Shown here in pieces: positions 24,286-33,515 of a stretch of 64,000 nucleotides of DNA. The notes under the pieces were generated by a model. That model had not been told where the DNA came from and ran no database searches. It saw only the letters and a program-made list of their open reading frames with translations. The DNA is taken from NCBI GenBank assembly GCA_964036045.1, contig OZ038384.1:41706704-41770703 (forward strand), written 5' to 3'. Position numbers and translations under genes: made by a program. The DNA comes from Eutreptiella sp. 'Long Island Sound 2002' (Eukaryota > Euglenozoa > Euglenophyceae > Eutreptiales > Eutreptiaceae). The stretch's first letter is position 1. Each line of letters begins with the position of its first letter.

Positions 24286-24871
24286 ACTGTGGTTACAAAG
24301 TGATTTACATTAACAGCGCCCGATTCCGGCTGCATTATTATTTTTTAAATTTACATCTACATTATGCAGTGCTGAGCATTATTATTTACTTTACATTTAC
24401 ATTAACATTATACAGATGATGTGCGCGCTCTGCCGAGAGGGAGTACCCTAGCGGCCAGCGCGCTCGGGTACGACTTGGCAGACATTGGTTCGATTCCTGG
24501 TACTTGCACGGTAAGTAGGGCTGTTATGCACTTTTTTCTAAAGTTTTCAGCAGCGATCGGCGCAGCGGCCTGAAGGGATCAGAGGATCGCTGAGCACAGT
24601 TCTGCGCAACAACAGACTTCAATTTGCGAATTTCGTGTTTTGGACTATTATTACATTGGGTATTACATTGCATGTCCACATAGGGCGCCGAAGGCGCCGA
24701 AGCAAAAATTGAGAAAAACATCCAATTACATTATCCCAGACCCCCGTCCATTAAAAAATAACATTTTACATTATCCATTTTTCGGCCACATTATTCTTTG
24801 TTAACATTTACATTTTACATTTTCGTTTTTCGTTGACGTTATTATACTGTAAATCACTTTGTAACCACAGT
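24286..24871. mobile_element. 586-bp MITE-like element with 24-bp perfect TIRs
   Basis: ACTGTGGTTACAAAGTGA and six more bases at 24286-24309 are exactly inverted at 24848-24871. The empty target is visible close by: the flanks join as 'gtacatt' + 'attgcaaatttgag', and the uninterrupted string occurs at 24916-24936. Relative to that copy there is no target duplication. The interior is AT-rich (repeated ACATTTACATTA-like strings) with a tRNA-like core. No ORF of note. Confidence 0.8.
24440..24504 (+). other. tRNA-like segment with A-box and B-box
   Basis: GGTTCGATTCC at 24487-24497 matches the pol III B-box consensus, and TAGCGGCCAGCG at 24449-24460 resembles an A-box in a potential D-arm (AGCG/CGCT stem). 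Acceptor-like pairing is possible between gagtacc and ggtactt. The anticodon arm and T-stem do not pair properly, so this is not a functional tRNA as read. It could be a tRNA relic or SINE head inside the MITE. Confidence 0.4.
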
Positions 24872-24973
24872 ATTGCAAATTTGAGTTGCGCTGGGAATTG
24901 AGTTTTGTAGACATTGTACATTATTGCAAATTTGAGTTGCGCTGTAACATCCAATTTGTGTTTGTGTCCTCAA
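24872..24973 (+). repeat. 51-bp tandem duplication next to the MITE
   Basis: 'attgcaaatttgagttgcg' begins at 24872 and again at 24923. The second copy supplies the uninterrupted version of the MITE target. Confidence 0.85.
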
Positions 24974-25365
24974 TTTTGCAGCAGATTGCAGTGGTCCCCA
25001 TTTGGGGCACCTGTTTTGCGCAATTGGCCAGTTTAACACTTATTGCCCGTGAGCTTGAATATTCCAGACCTGTACCTGCAACCCCGTCTGTATGTTACAG
25101 AGATAATTTTCTGGCTCATATTATGGTAGGCCTACGCAGGTCGTCAACCAGAACATGGGAAGAGGCAGTGACACACAGAGCAAAAATCGTACAGAAACAT
25201 TTCGAAAAGTCGACTAGAATGTGTAGTAAGATTGAACAATTTGGTCCTAAATTAGATTTCCTTGAATGCAGGCTGCAACAGTTGCATATGACAAATTATA
25301 TTCATGTAAAAAGTGCAGTAGTGAATCCGGCACCTGGTTCAGCAATTGCTTGCGATCTCTGAAAA

Positions 25366-25393
25366 ATGGTGGAACCAAATTTGGTTCCACCAT
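25366..25393. repeat. 28-bp perfect palindrome
   Basis: ATGGTGGAACCAAA is followed directly by its reverse complement. It ends 2 bp before the large TTAA-centred palindrome. Confidence 0.9.
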
Positions 25394-25395
25394 CG

Positions 25396-25517
25396 CCCTA
25401 GATAAAGGAATATTCAGCACCACTGACTGCAACATTTTTGGTGCGTTGGGTGCCTTAAGGCACCCAACGCACCAAAAATGTTGCAGTCAGCGGTGCTGAA
25501 TATTCCTTTATCTAGGG
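25396..25517. repeat. 122-bp near-perfect palindrome centred on TTAA
   Basis: Arms of 59 bp run from CCCTAGATAAAGGAATATT to GGGTGCC and back, with one mismatch. The axis is exactly TTAA at 25455-25458. CCCTAGA resembles known piggyBac tips and TTAA is the piggyBac target, so it looks like two element ends joined head to head, or a palindromic piggyBac MITE. Confidence 0.9.
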
Positions 25518-26130
25518 CGGTAACAGGGTCAAATTTGGGGTAACAGGTCATTTTTTTCAAGTTGGGTTATATGGGGGTTTTTTGAGGTGCCTGACCTTGG
25601 TAACATAGTGTCACCTTCTCATTCAACACATGTGACAGGAAGAATTGCAAAGTTTGCCTTTTTGTGCTTGTTGTTACCGGAAATGTGTTACCTGCCTGTC
25701 GTGTGTTCTGCTGCAAGCCTTGAGTTTCGCGGTAACAGGTATACGGGGTAACACCATAGCGGTTACATCAGCGGTAACAACAACCAAATGGGCAGAGGTG
25801 CAATAATAATTGAAAAAAAAATTCCCTCAAGAAAACGCGACCTTCACGACCCTGTCAGTTTGATCTTAACACCCTTGCACTCCACAATGAAATTTTTTGT
25901 CTTGATTTGACGTGCCTATTTCTTGCAAACCTAAAATTGTGCTCAATAGAGCTGCAGAGGCATCTCTCCCTCTGGGTAACAATTTTCCTGGGTAACAGGT
26001 CAGCGGTTACACCTGCGGTAACACTACACATGTGCCCAATAGATCTGCAGAGGTATCTCTCACTCTGGGTAACATTTTTCCTGGGTAACAGGTCAGCGGT
26101 TACACATGCGGTAACACTACACATGCCAAT
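25518..26130. repeat. Left GGTAAC motif field with a 93-bp tandem duplication
   Basis: About 17 copies of GGTAAC or its complement GTTACC/GGTTAC occur, often as GGGTAACAGG or GCGGTAACAC. Units at 25944 and 26037 repeat a 93-bp block containing four motifs each. The field lies directly upstream of the piggyBac-like gene start. Confidence 0.9.
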
Positions 26131-26162
26131 CATGTCCCGTTAGGGCCCTGTTTTTCCTCATT

Positions 26163-26846
26163 ATGCCCCTTCCACCGGTTCCCAAGAAGTTTCACAAGGA
26201 GCTGACTGCCGGATCGACGTTGTACAGTGTCCGCTGGGGTCATGTTGCCCGTGCCGGGGCTCCTGTGGTCCTTCAGGTATCCCCTTTGCACCATTGCTTG
26301 GTGTGCCCTGTTTTCAACGGGTTGGGTAACACGTACCTGTTACCGGTTACACACGTGGTAACACCCCCCATTTTTACTGCACTTACTTTCCTTGCAGTTG
26401 AAGGCCAAGAAACAAGGCCAGCCCAACTTTGTTTGCGGCTGGGTTTCCGAGGGCAGCCATTCGGCCCTGACCATGAAGACGGCGTTGGCCTACGACGTTG
26501 ATGAGGGGGAATGTCTGGACATCCAGACCCTCCACGGGCCAGTGACTTTTCAGGCAAAGGAGTGTGGGAACACCTGGGGATTTTACAAAGGGGGGCAAGA
26601 GAAGGGCAAGGGCAAGGAGGTGCAGGCAACAGGCAGTGGCAGTCATTCAGCAGCAGCCAGCAAAGCCCCCACCAAATCAGCCAGAAGCCCCCAAAACAGA
26701 CCCGAACACTCACCCCAGCTTCTGTTGCAGCCAAGGCAGTCCGGCAGAGGTCCCAAATGGATGTTGACAAGGAGGTGGACAGTGATGATGATGATGATGA
26801 CCAGGGACCAGGGACTGACGAGGAGGTGGTGAACCAGGAGGAATGA
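26163..26846 (+). CDS. N-terminal extension of the piggyBac-like gene (two exons, frame-broken)
   Basis: ATG 26163 opens 38 codons ending VVLQ at 26276. GT at 26277 and 'ttgcag' before 26398 define a 121-bp phase-0 intron, and the next exon continues LKAKKQGQPNF. The downstream frame is lost, and an acidic segment (VDSDDDDDDQ) in the transposase frame ends at TGA 26844-26846. An indel or second intron between ~26580 and 26700 is needed; a G7 run sits there. The TGA lies 9 bp before the Met of the transposase ORF and in the same frame. Acidic N-termini are common in piggyBac transposases. I do not recognise the first ~110 residues. Confidence 0.5.
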
Positions 26847-26855
26847 ACAAGAGCA

Positions 26856-28199
26856 ATGGTGTTCGAACGAAGGGAACTACCCCCCAAGCATGTGAGAGGG
26901 GCCCTATCAGCAGCTACCCTTGGGGGACATCCTAAAGGGAAGTATGCCACCATTACCGAGGCCATGGATGACATGTTCCACCCAATCCTGCGCTGCCTGA
27001 GTGAGGCTTTGGAAAAGAATGGAGCCAGCGAATTGATACCCAAGCTCACCAACTACATCCTATTCAGGGTTATGCTGGGGATGTGGCGACCAAGACGAGT
27101 CGATGATGTATGGCATCCCACAGCTTTGTGTGCACACAAAGGCTTGGCCTCCCTATTAACCAGGGAGGAGTATTATGAAATACACCGCCTGTCCAATTGT
27201 GGTACTGCAGAGCTCCTTGAGGCTATTAATGCCCATTGGTCCAGCCTGTGGGTATGGGGGTGGGCTGCCGCAGTGGATGAATCCATTGTCCCCCACAAGG
27301 GGAAAAGGGCTGGACCCATGCGGCAGTTCATCCCCAGAAAACCGCATAGCACAGGCATTAAATTGTACGTCCTGGGTGACTCAGTGCACCCTTTTATAAC
27401 TGATATTTTTTTGTATGCAGGCAAAAGGGTCAGGGTCTTCCGGGATCACCCCCAGGTGGCTGGACCTCGGACTGCCCGGGAGATGGTACACCGATGGGCT
27501 GACCTACTCCCTACTCGCACTGCAATTGTGTGCGACTCATACTTTGGAAGCCACCTAGTGGCAAACCAAATGACACAGCGTCAGCAACCCTTCTTGTTCC
27601 TATGCAAAAGGGATCAGGAAGGGGTTTCCCTGGCTGGGGATAGTATGCGACCCTCCATTGCAGCAGAAACGTATGTCAAAGGAGGCAAGTATAGCCTCCA
27701 TGTCTACAAAAACCCAAAAGTGGGTAGCAAACCACCACGTGTGGTTCCATTTCTGTCAAACTGTGTGTTCGACAATGAGTGGGTGCGCCACAGAGGTGGT
27801 TTTGAGCTCCCACCTGTTGTGGCTGCATACAGGCAGCTAGCCAACGGTGTTGACAGTGCCAATCAAATGGCACTAGAACACCGTGAGACAGGCAGATTCA
27901 AAAGTTGGACCCGTGCCTTGAAGGCTTTCTTGTTTAGGTGCGCGATTGTAAATACCTTTACAGTCTGCCGACTCCAAGGTTTGATACCCAAAAAGAAATC
28001 CCTTTGGGACTTCCAATGGGATATTTTGGAAAAGTTTGTCTCCCCTGGGCACGCTGTGCACACGCCGGTGCTTGTACATACCCGAGGCACTTGCAAAGTA
28101 TGCAAGGGGCGCACTTGGTTCAAGTGTGCTCATTGCGATGTGCATTTGCACTCCTACAGTGGTTGTTTCCAGAAGTGGCATTCAGAACTGAAAGTTTGA
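26856..28199 (+). CDS. piggyBac-type transposase (DDE_Tnp_1_7-like)
   Basis: A 447-codon ORF. Order: N-terminal helical domain (LPPKHVRGALSA to VDDVWHP); first catalytic Asp in AVDESIVPHKGKR with the family string FIPRKPHSTGIKL; second Asp in AIVCDSYFGS; third Asp in NGVDSANQMAL, followed by the piggyBac-type helix RALKAFLFRCAIVNTF. The C-terminal tail has CKVC...CAHC...H..C, matching the Cys-rich zinc domain that binds piggyBac ends. All three Asp are present and the ORF is uninterrupted, so this part could be intact. The true protein probably starts upstream across an in-frame TGA. It could also be a domesticated PGBD-like gene, but the flanking inverted repeats favour a transposon. Confidence 0.85.
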   Translation: MVFERRELPPKHVRGALSAATLGGHPKGKYATITEAMDDMFHPILRCLSEALEKNGASELIPKLTNYILFRVMLGMWRPRRVDDVWHPTALCAHKGLASLLTREEYYEIHRLSNCGTAELLEAINAHWSSLWVWGWAAAVDESIVPHKGKRAGPMRQFIPRKPHSTGIKLYVLGDSVHPFITDIFLYAGKRVRVFRDHPQVAGPRTAREMVHRWADLLPTRTAIVCDSYFGSHLVANQMTQRQQPFLFLCKRDQEGVSLAGDSMRPSIAAETYVKGGKYSLHVYKNPKVGSKPPRVVPFLSNCVFDNEWVRHRGGFELPPVVAAYRQLANGVDSANQMALEHRETGRFKSWTRALKAFLFRCAIVNTFTVCRLQGLIPKKKSLWDFQWDILEKFVSPGHAVHTPVLVHTRGTCKVCKGRTWFKCAHCDVHLHSYSGCFQKWHSELKV

Positions 28200-28295
28200 A
28201 CTCAGAAGAAACAGCAGTCCTACGGCGCAGTGATACTTCTTGCAGGGCAGGGAGGGAAGGGACTATGTGTGCATGACGTTGTGCCCAGCCACCAT

Positions 28296-28625
28296 GGGGT
28301 AACTAAAACAAAGTGTGATGAAGGGGTTACATGAAAGGACACACAGGGGGTAACTAATAGGGACAAAGTGGGATTGGAAGGGGGCATGGTTACCCAGGTA
28401 ACACCCCAAGGGTTACAGCGGTGGTAACAAAAACAATTAACAACCAGAGCGCTCGGGTAACACATACATGTTACCGGTAACATAGGAAGTCCCTCGGGTA
28501 ACACATTGGTAACACCGTCGGTAACATGTGTTACCCAGGTAACAAGCATGTTACCCCGTTCAAAAAATTGAAAAGGTCAAATATCTTCACCTGTTTTCTG
28601 GGGCAGAAATGGGTTACCCAGACCA
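28296..28625. repeat. Right GGTAAC motif field
   Basis: About 18 GGTAAC/GTTACC motifs in ~330 bp, in both orientations, several as close pairs. It mirrors the left field and ends just before the right inverted repeat at 28646. Confidence 0.9.
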
Positions 28626-28664
28626 CATGGATCCCTGAGTACTAACCCTAGATAAAGGAATATT

Positions 28665-29682
28665 GCACGGAAACCGCAACATTACCCTACTTCTCCACTG
28701 GGAGCTACAGAGAACTTTTCTATGATGGGAGGGTTGCCGCAGTGTAAAGGGTAATATGCCACATCTTCGTGCGAACCTAAGTTACGTGAAATGGCCCGTC
28801 GGTGGGATATTCCTTATCCCACGAAATGGACACCGCTCCCTCTGGGACCATGTTCACAGATTTTGTGTGCATATTTGCAGTCCTGATAAATCCTCGGTGT
28901 TTATGTCTAAAATGCCCCGGAGAGCAATATCCCAAGTTCCTGCTTGTGCGTACACATTTCCTGGTTTGCCTGTGCAGTGTTTTTGGTTGTACAGTGATGA
29001 AAACCCCCCCCATGCAGAGGGGATTGCTGTGTGTTAATGCATTGACCGTTTGATTTTAGGATACCATGGGACACTGTTCTCTTTCTTGAAGGGTTCCATG
29101 TACATATGAGCGTCGTGATGTGTTGATTTACAGACCTCCGCCATGCTGGCGGGGGTCTTGCACAGTTCTGCATTCGGGCCGGCTCGCACAGGTGCGAGAC
29201 GCCAACCCTCACTTGACCTGTGCAAGACAAGTTGTTTAGGTAAGTAGTGCAAAATGACCAGGTTCACAAACCTTTCTGAGCAATGCCTATTTGTGGGTGA
29301 GACACCATGTGTGCATGCATGCTGTCACCCAAAGGTAGCCTAGTGAGGAAACTAATTCTGAATTTGTTGGAGCACACATTTGTGTGTGTGGTATGTTGTG
29401 TGCTACTCGCTTTCACGTCTTCAGAAACCACAGTTGTACATTTTTCTTTGCTTTGCCCGCGGTTTTGTGGCATTTTGCGAGGAGGAGTGTCGGCATGGAA
29501 TGCAGCGTTCTAGGGCGTGGTGCGGAACCCCCCCAATTTTGGGTGTTGTTAATATGGTTGGAACCCGGAATTTCACATGTTACATGGGTGCACTATGATG
29601 CAACAATGTGCCTTGCATGTTTCGTTTGCTCGATATTGCCCGTTTTGCACTTTTTGCGATTTGATCTTTGTGTGCTCTAACT
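28665..29682. other. Stretch without recognisable gene
   Basis: About 1 kb between the piggyBac-like element and the TTATCGCG array. Short ORFs (<110 aa) without family features. Confidence 0.5.
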
Positions 29683-29830
29683 AGTTATCGCGGGGTTAGA
29701 ACGGGGTTAGAGCACTAGTTATCGCGTGGGTTATCGCGCGATAACCTGGTTATCGCGGGGGTTATCGCGGAGGTTATCGCGCGATAACTAGTTATCACCT
29801 GGGTTATCACGTGGGTTATCGCGCTTCATT
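29683..29830. repeat. GGTTATCGCG repeat array with TTATCGCGCGATAA palindromes
   Basis: Units of the type GGGTTATCGCG and ACTAGTTATCGCG occur in irregular tandem, with two full TTATCGCGCGATAA palindromes. It lies immediately 5' of the plus-strand gene at 29882, as the related array at 17940 lies 5' of its minus-strand homologue. Confidence 0.85.
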
Positions 29831-29881
29831 TTATGTTTCCCCTTTTCACTGTAGCTCTCAAAGCCTTCGTATTCTTTGATA

Positions 29882-30848
29882 ATGGCCCTTGCTGCTGCCC
29901 ACACTTGGTGCGAGCACCATCAAAAGCTCCTTGGGGTCCGTCGCCTTGGCGGTCCTGAGGGGTTTACGATGGGTGATGCCAATGTGAGGCGCCCTGTGGC
30001 GACCCGCTTTGAACATGGTGTGGACTTTGGACTCCTTGGCCATAAGTCCCCCTTCATGGCGGACGAGCGAGACCCCCTGGTTCTCAGCAACTACATCTTC
30101 GAGTTGCTAGAGGTAAATCCAGGGGTTGCTGGACTTTTGATCCAGCTTCATCCGGACGATGTGGACGCGGTGGTGGAGTCCGTCACCGCCCATGCCAAGA
30201 AGGGTGCGGGGACGAAGACGACCCTCTATGTGGGTCAGGAGGAGGAGGAGGAGGAAGTGGAGGAGGAGGAGGAGGATGCGGGGGGGGTGGGGGCTGGGGG
30301 GAGGAAGGAGAAGCCCCACAACCCCCTCATGATTAGTGTCCAGAAGGTAAGGATCCGACCGGGTAAGGGGAAGGGGCAGTCGGATGGTTGGTTCCCCCAA
30401 CCCCTCACCCACAACACCCGCCGGGTCTGCACTGACGACCCCGAGAACAAGCTCCCCATGCACTCCCTTTGCCCCACAAGGGAGTGGGAGCGTGAGTGGT
30501 ATGGGGTCACCACTCCCAACATTATTTCGGGGCAGGGGGTGATTCTTTTTCCATTTGTGGCAGCAGCCCCCCTTATTGGGGGGGCGGAGGAGGTGGTTGC
30601 CGCCGAGCCATTGGGGGCCTTTAATAGGGACCCCAATGACCTTGTGCTCACGGTGGGGGGAAAGCTGGTGGTCAACCACCTCCTGGAGCACGATTTTTTG
30701 AGTGATGTGCAGCTCCAAAGTCTTTTGGATGATTTGGATAGGGTGCATCTCTCAGAGAAGGCACCCATTTTCAATGAGAACCCCCCCATTGTCGGCAGGC
30801 CCCAAGATTCTGGGACCCGCTGCACATTGTATGGCAACTATGGGGGTG
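29882..30848 (+). pseudogene. Homologue of the 17953-17006 protein, 3'-truncated at gag
   Basis: An open frame from 29882 (MALAAAHTWCEHH). A polypyrimidine tract plus 'ctgtag' at 29855 may be a 3' splice site. Alignable blocks with the minus-strand gene: WCEHHQKLLGVRR vs WVEQHRRVLGTRR; SNYIFELLEVNPGVAG vs SDMIYPIMDANPNLLG; APIFNENPPIVGR vs TPILNEKFPSIGR. A Glu-rich run (residues ~120-135) and a Gly-rich linker are inserted here. Homology ends where the left copy enters its oxygenase-like domain, because the sequence switches to gag at 30849. Function unknown; only the context suggests it is the N-terminal part of an oxygenase-type gene. Confidence 0.6.
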
Positions 30849-31564
30849 AAGTCCGCGGCAAGGGACGCCGGGGCTATGGACACGGACCCTAGCCCGGTCA
30901 GGTTGTGGGAGTCCGAGGGGCACTCCGAGGGCTATCGGACAGCCTATGAGCCACCTTCGGAGTCGGAGGAGACGGCCAGAACGCCAACAAGGGCGAACAC
31001 GGCCCCAGAACCCAGCCTGGAGCACGACGCCGAGGGCTTGGAGAGGCCAGCCAGGGCCCGGACGGCACCTGTGCCCCGGCACACGGGACCAGAGACGGAC
31101 GCCATAGGCGACACGCCCATGGGCGATGAGTCTGAGGAGCCGGGAACCGCGGGATGCGCTGAATCCGGCGGAAAGCACGCTACGTGCAACTGCGAGCACG
31201 TGTCCTTCCTCATGGGCAAGTACCCGAAGATGGGGATGGACGCCATCGTGCATCGCCTTGACCGCCTGGACAACGCCAAGGACGGTCTAGAGGAGGACGT
31301 CGCGGGGATCCTGGATGACCAGTCGGCCGCGGAGAAAGACATGGAGGAGCTGCGAGCGGAACGGGACCGGTACCGGGAGAATCTGGAGCTGGCCCTGGAG
31401 AAGCAGCAGCGAGTGGTGGACAGCCTCCTCCACCTGGTGGAGGACATGTCGGGACGCCTGAAAAGGCTAGAGGAGCTACAGCCCCTCGCCTCGGGTCCGG
31501 AGCTCCCGGCAGAGCCGGCCGCGGCAGAGCTGGTGGAGCGGGTTAAGACCCTCAGGAGCGCCAT
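30849..31564 (+). repeat. 716-bp direct duplication of gag, right copy
   Basis: Gap-free match to 15011-15726. The coding frame is the same in both copies. The upstream part of the open frame (30702-30848) is in another frame relative to the oxygenase-family gene and is a chance extension. Confidence 0.95.
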
Positions 31565-33515
31565 GGATAAACCCATGGGCGGCCCTGCAGAGGCACCCTA
31601 CGCGCCTCCGCGTGTTGACCCGGGTGCGCTGCCGTTTGTTCCCATGTTCAGGGAACCCACAATGCTCGGGGAACACACGGCACCGGCTGGGTCCATGCGG
31701 GAAGGGCACGTAACCACGGACCCGAGGAGCCTGACGGTACAGATGTCCCATGCCGCCCAGGATGTACCGATCACGACGAATATGGTAGTTTATGCGGAAG
31801 AGAAGATCGAGAACCAGACCATGCAGGGGCGAACCATGGGAAGTGCCGACGGACATGGTCGAGGTCATCCAGGCGGAAACCTGTGGGCGAAGGACCCCAA
31901 TACGGGGATATGGACGGCCGACGGAGCAAGTCCTTCCCGCATTCCAAACCCCATGGATTCAGGCCCAACTGGACCGCACTCCATGGAGGAGAGGGATGTA
32001 CGGGGAGTGTACTCACACCCCCCGGCCACAGGTGGTATCCGTCTCCGTGGAGTAGTGGCTGGGGACGTCGGAGACGCCATCAGGATTGACGACCTCAGGG
32101 GAATCAAAATCCCCTATTACGACGGGAACCCGTCCAACCTGGATGACTTCATCCTGGACTGGGGGGACTTCGCCGAGGAGGTCGTCGGCGAGATGCGGGG
32201 AGCGCCGCGGGATAAGTGGGTATGCCGGACATTCCCACACCGGCTGGCGCAGGACCTGAAGGAGGAGCTGCGGGATCAGATCCGGGAAGGACTGATCAGG
32301 ACGGAGCAGGCCTGCCTCCAGTGGTTGGAGGATGAGGAGCGGGTGGACGCTCCGAACCAGAAGCTGGAGGACTTGTGGTCCATCCTGCTGCCGCTGGACC
32401 GCGGTGAGTTGCGGGTCCGGGAGTGGAACCGGTATCTGCGGAAGTACCGCAGATGCCTCAAGCTGGTGGAAGACTGGAACGAGGCCAGTGAGATCCGCCA
32501 CTTGCTGAAGGACGTCCTCCCCGGCAACTGGAAGAGGAGAGTGGAGGACGAGGAGAAGAAGCGGGCCAAGAAGCGGGTGGCGGTGAGGATCATGGCGGCG
32601 GAGGATACCCATGCAGGTATCATGGAGTTCTTCAGGAGGAACCTGGGCGAGCCCAACCGGATGTTGGGACTGAAGAACGCCGTGTACGTGGAGGTATTTG
32701 GAGATTCCATGGGGCAAAGGTTGCTGCGCCTCAACAACGTGGAGTGGAGGCGCGGGGAGCCGCTGAGGATGCAGGTCATCTTCGCCCGCATGAGCCTGGA
32801 CGAGATCGTGAAGTACATCACGGTGGAGTTGAAGCTCAATGCGAAGAACGAGGCCCACGTGCAGGATCGACATGGTCATGGACAACGAGGCCACCGAGAA
32901 GACCGCCATCATCGGGAGATCCAGGAGGACACGGCCAACTCCGCGGAGGATGGTAGTGGAGGTGGCCAAGACCACTGGACCGGGTCCCGGGAGGATCACG
33001 AGGAGGCCCATTTCTTCGCGTTTGTGGCGCACAACGTGAGGAATCATGGGCAGGATCGGTCCAGATGGAGCCAGGTGGGACCCAATAAGAGCAGAGCGCC
33101 AAGGAGGATCGGGAACCCACCGCTCTCGTTCCGAGAGTACAGGTCTCAGCACGACGGGTGCTGGGTCTGTTATGGCAAGGGAAAGAACCATGCACACGAC
33201 CACCGTCAGTGCAAGGTGTATGAGGCGGACAAGAAGGCCTACTTCGCCGCCCACCCCGAGAAGAAGCCCAAGGAGCAGCGGATTTCCGATTGGAAGGCGA
33301 AGGGCGGAGACGGGGAAAAAGGCCAAGGCAAAGGCCAAGGAAAAGGCGGAGGAAGAGGCTATGGTGGTGGACCTGGCCAAGACCGACGAGTGAGGTCGAT
33401 CGAGGAGGTTGCTGGGGACATGTTGAGGACGTTGGAGGAACTCAAAGCCCAGCAACGTGGTGGACAAAGTCCTGGCGGATCGCAGCCGGAAGGGGCTGCG
33501 GGAAGTCAAGTCTAG
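30849..33515 (+). pseudogene. gag: gag of chromovirus, 5'-truncated by the insertion
   Basis: Open to TAG 33513. Order: acidic/Pro-rich region; charged coiled-coil part (duplicated in 15011-15726); Gly/Pro-rich linker; a capsid-like helical domain around IPYYDGNPSNLDDFILDW and LLPLDRGELRVREWNRYL, typical of Ty3/gypsy gag (Retrotrans_gag-like); a basic tail; and one zinc-knuckle-like cluster CWVCYGKGKNHAHDHRQC, which has C-x2-C and a late His and Cys but unusual spacing. Gly/Lys/Gln-rich C-terminus. The next in-frame stop after 33513 is at 33558, and the protease follows in the same frame. That suggests a former single gag-pol reading frame. Confidence 0.85.

Larger units (their letters stand above)
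25499..28664 (+). mobile_element. piggyBac-like element (boundaries provisional)
   Basis: AATATTCCTTTATCTAGGG at 25499-25517 and its exact reverse complement at 28646-28664 bracket a piggyBac-type transposase gene. Weaker inverted similarity continues outward (both sides have a 'gcaacatt' string), so the true ends lie further out. The left end is probably at 25459, directly after TTAA. I could not find the matching right-hand TTAA. Both subterminal regions are packed with GGTAAC motifs. Confidence 0.65.

Noticed and set aside
24440-24504. Functional tRNA gene
   Set aside because: A- and B-box strings are present but the anticodon arm and T-stem do not pair; reported only as tRNA-like.
30702-30848. 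Fusion of the oxygenase-family gene to gag
   Set aside because: The open frame extending gag upstream is in a different frame from the oxygenase-family gene; it is a chance extension.
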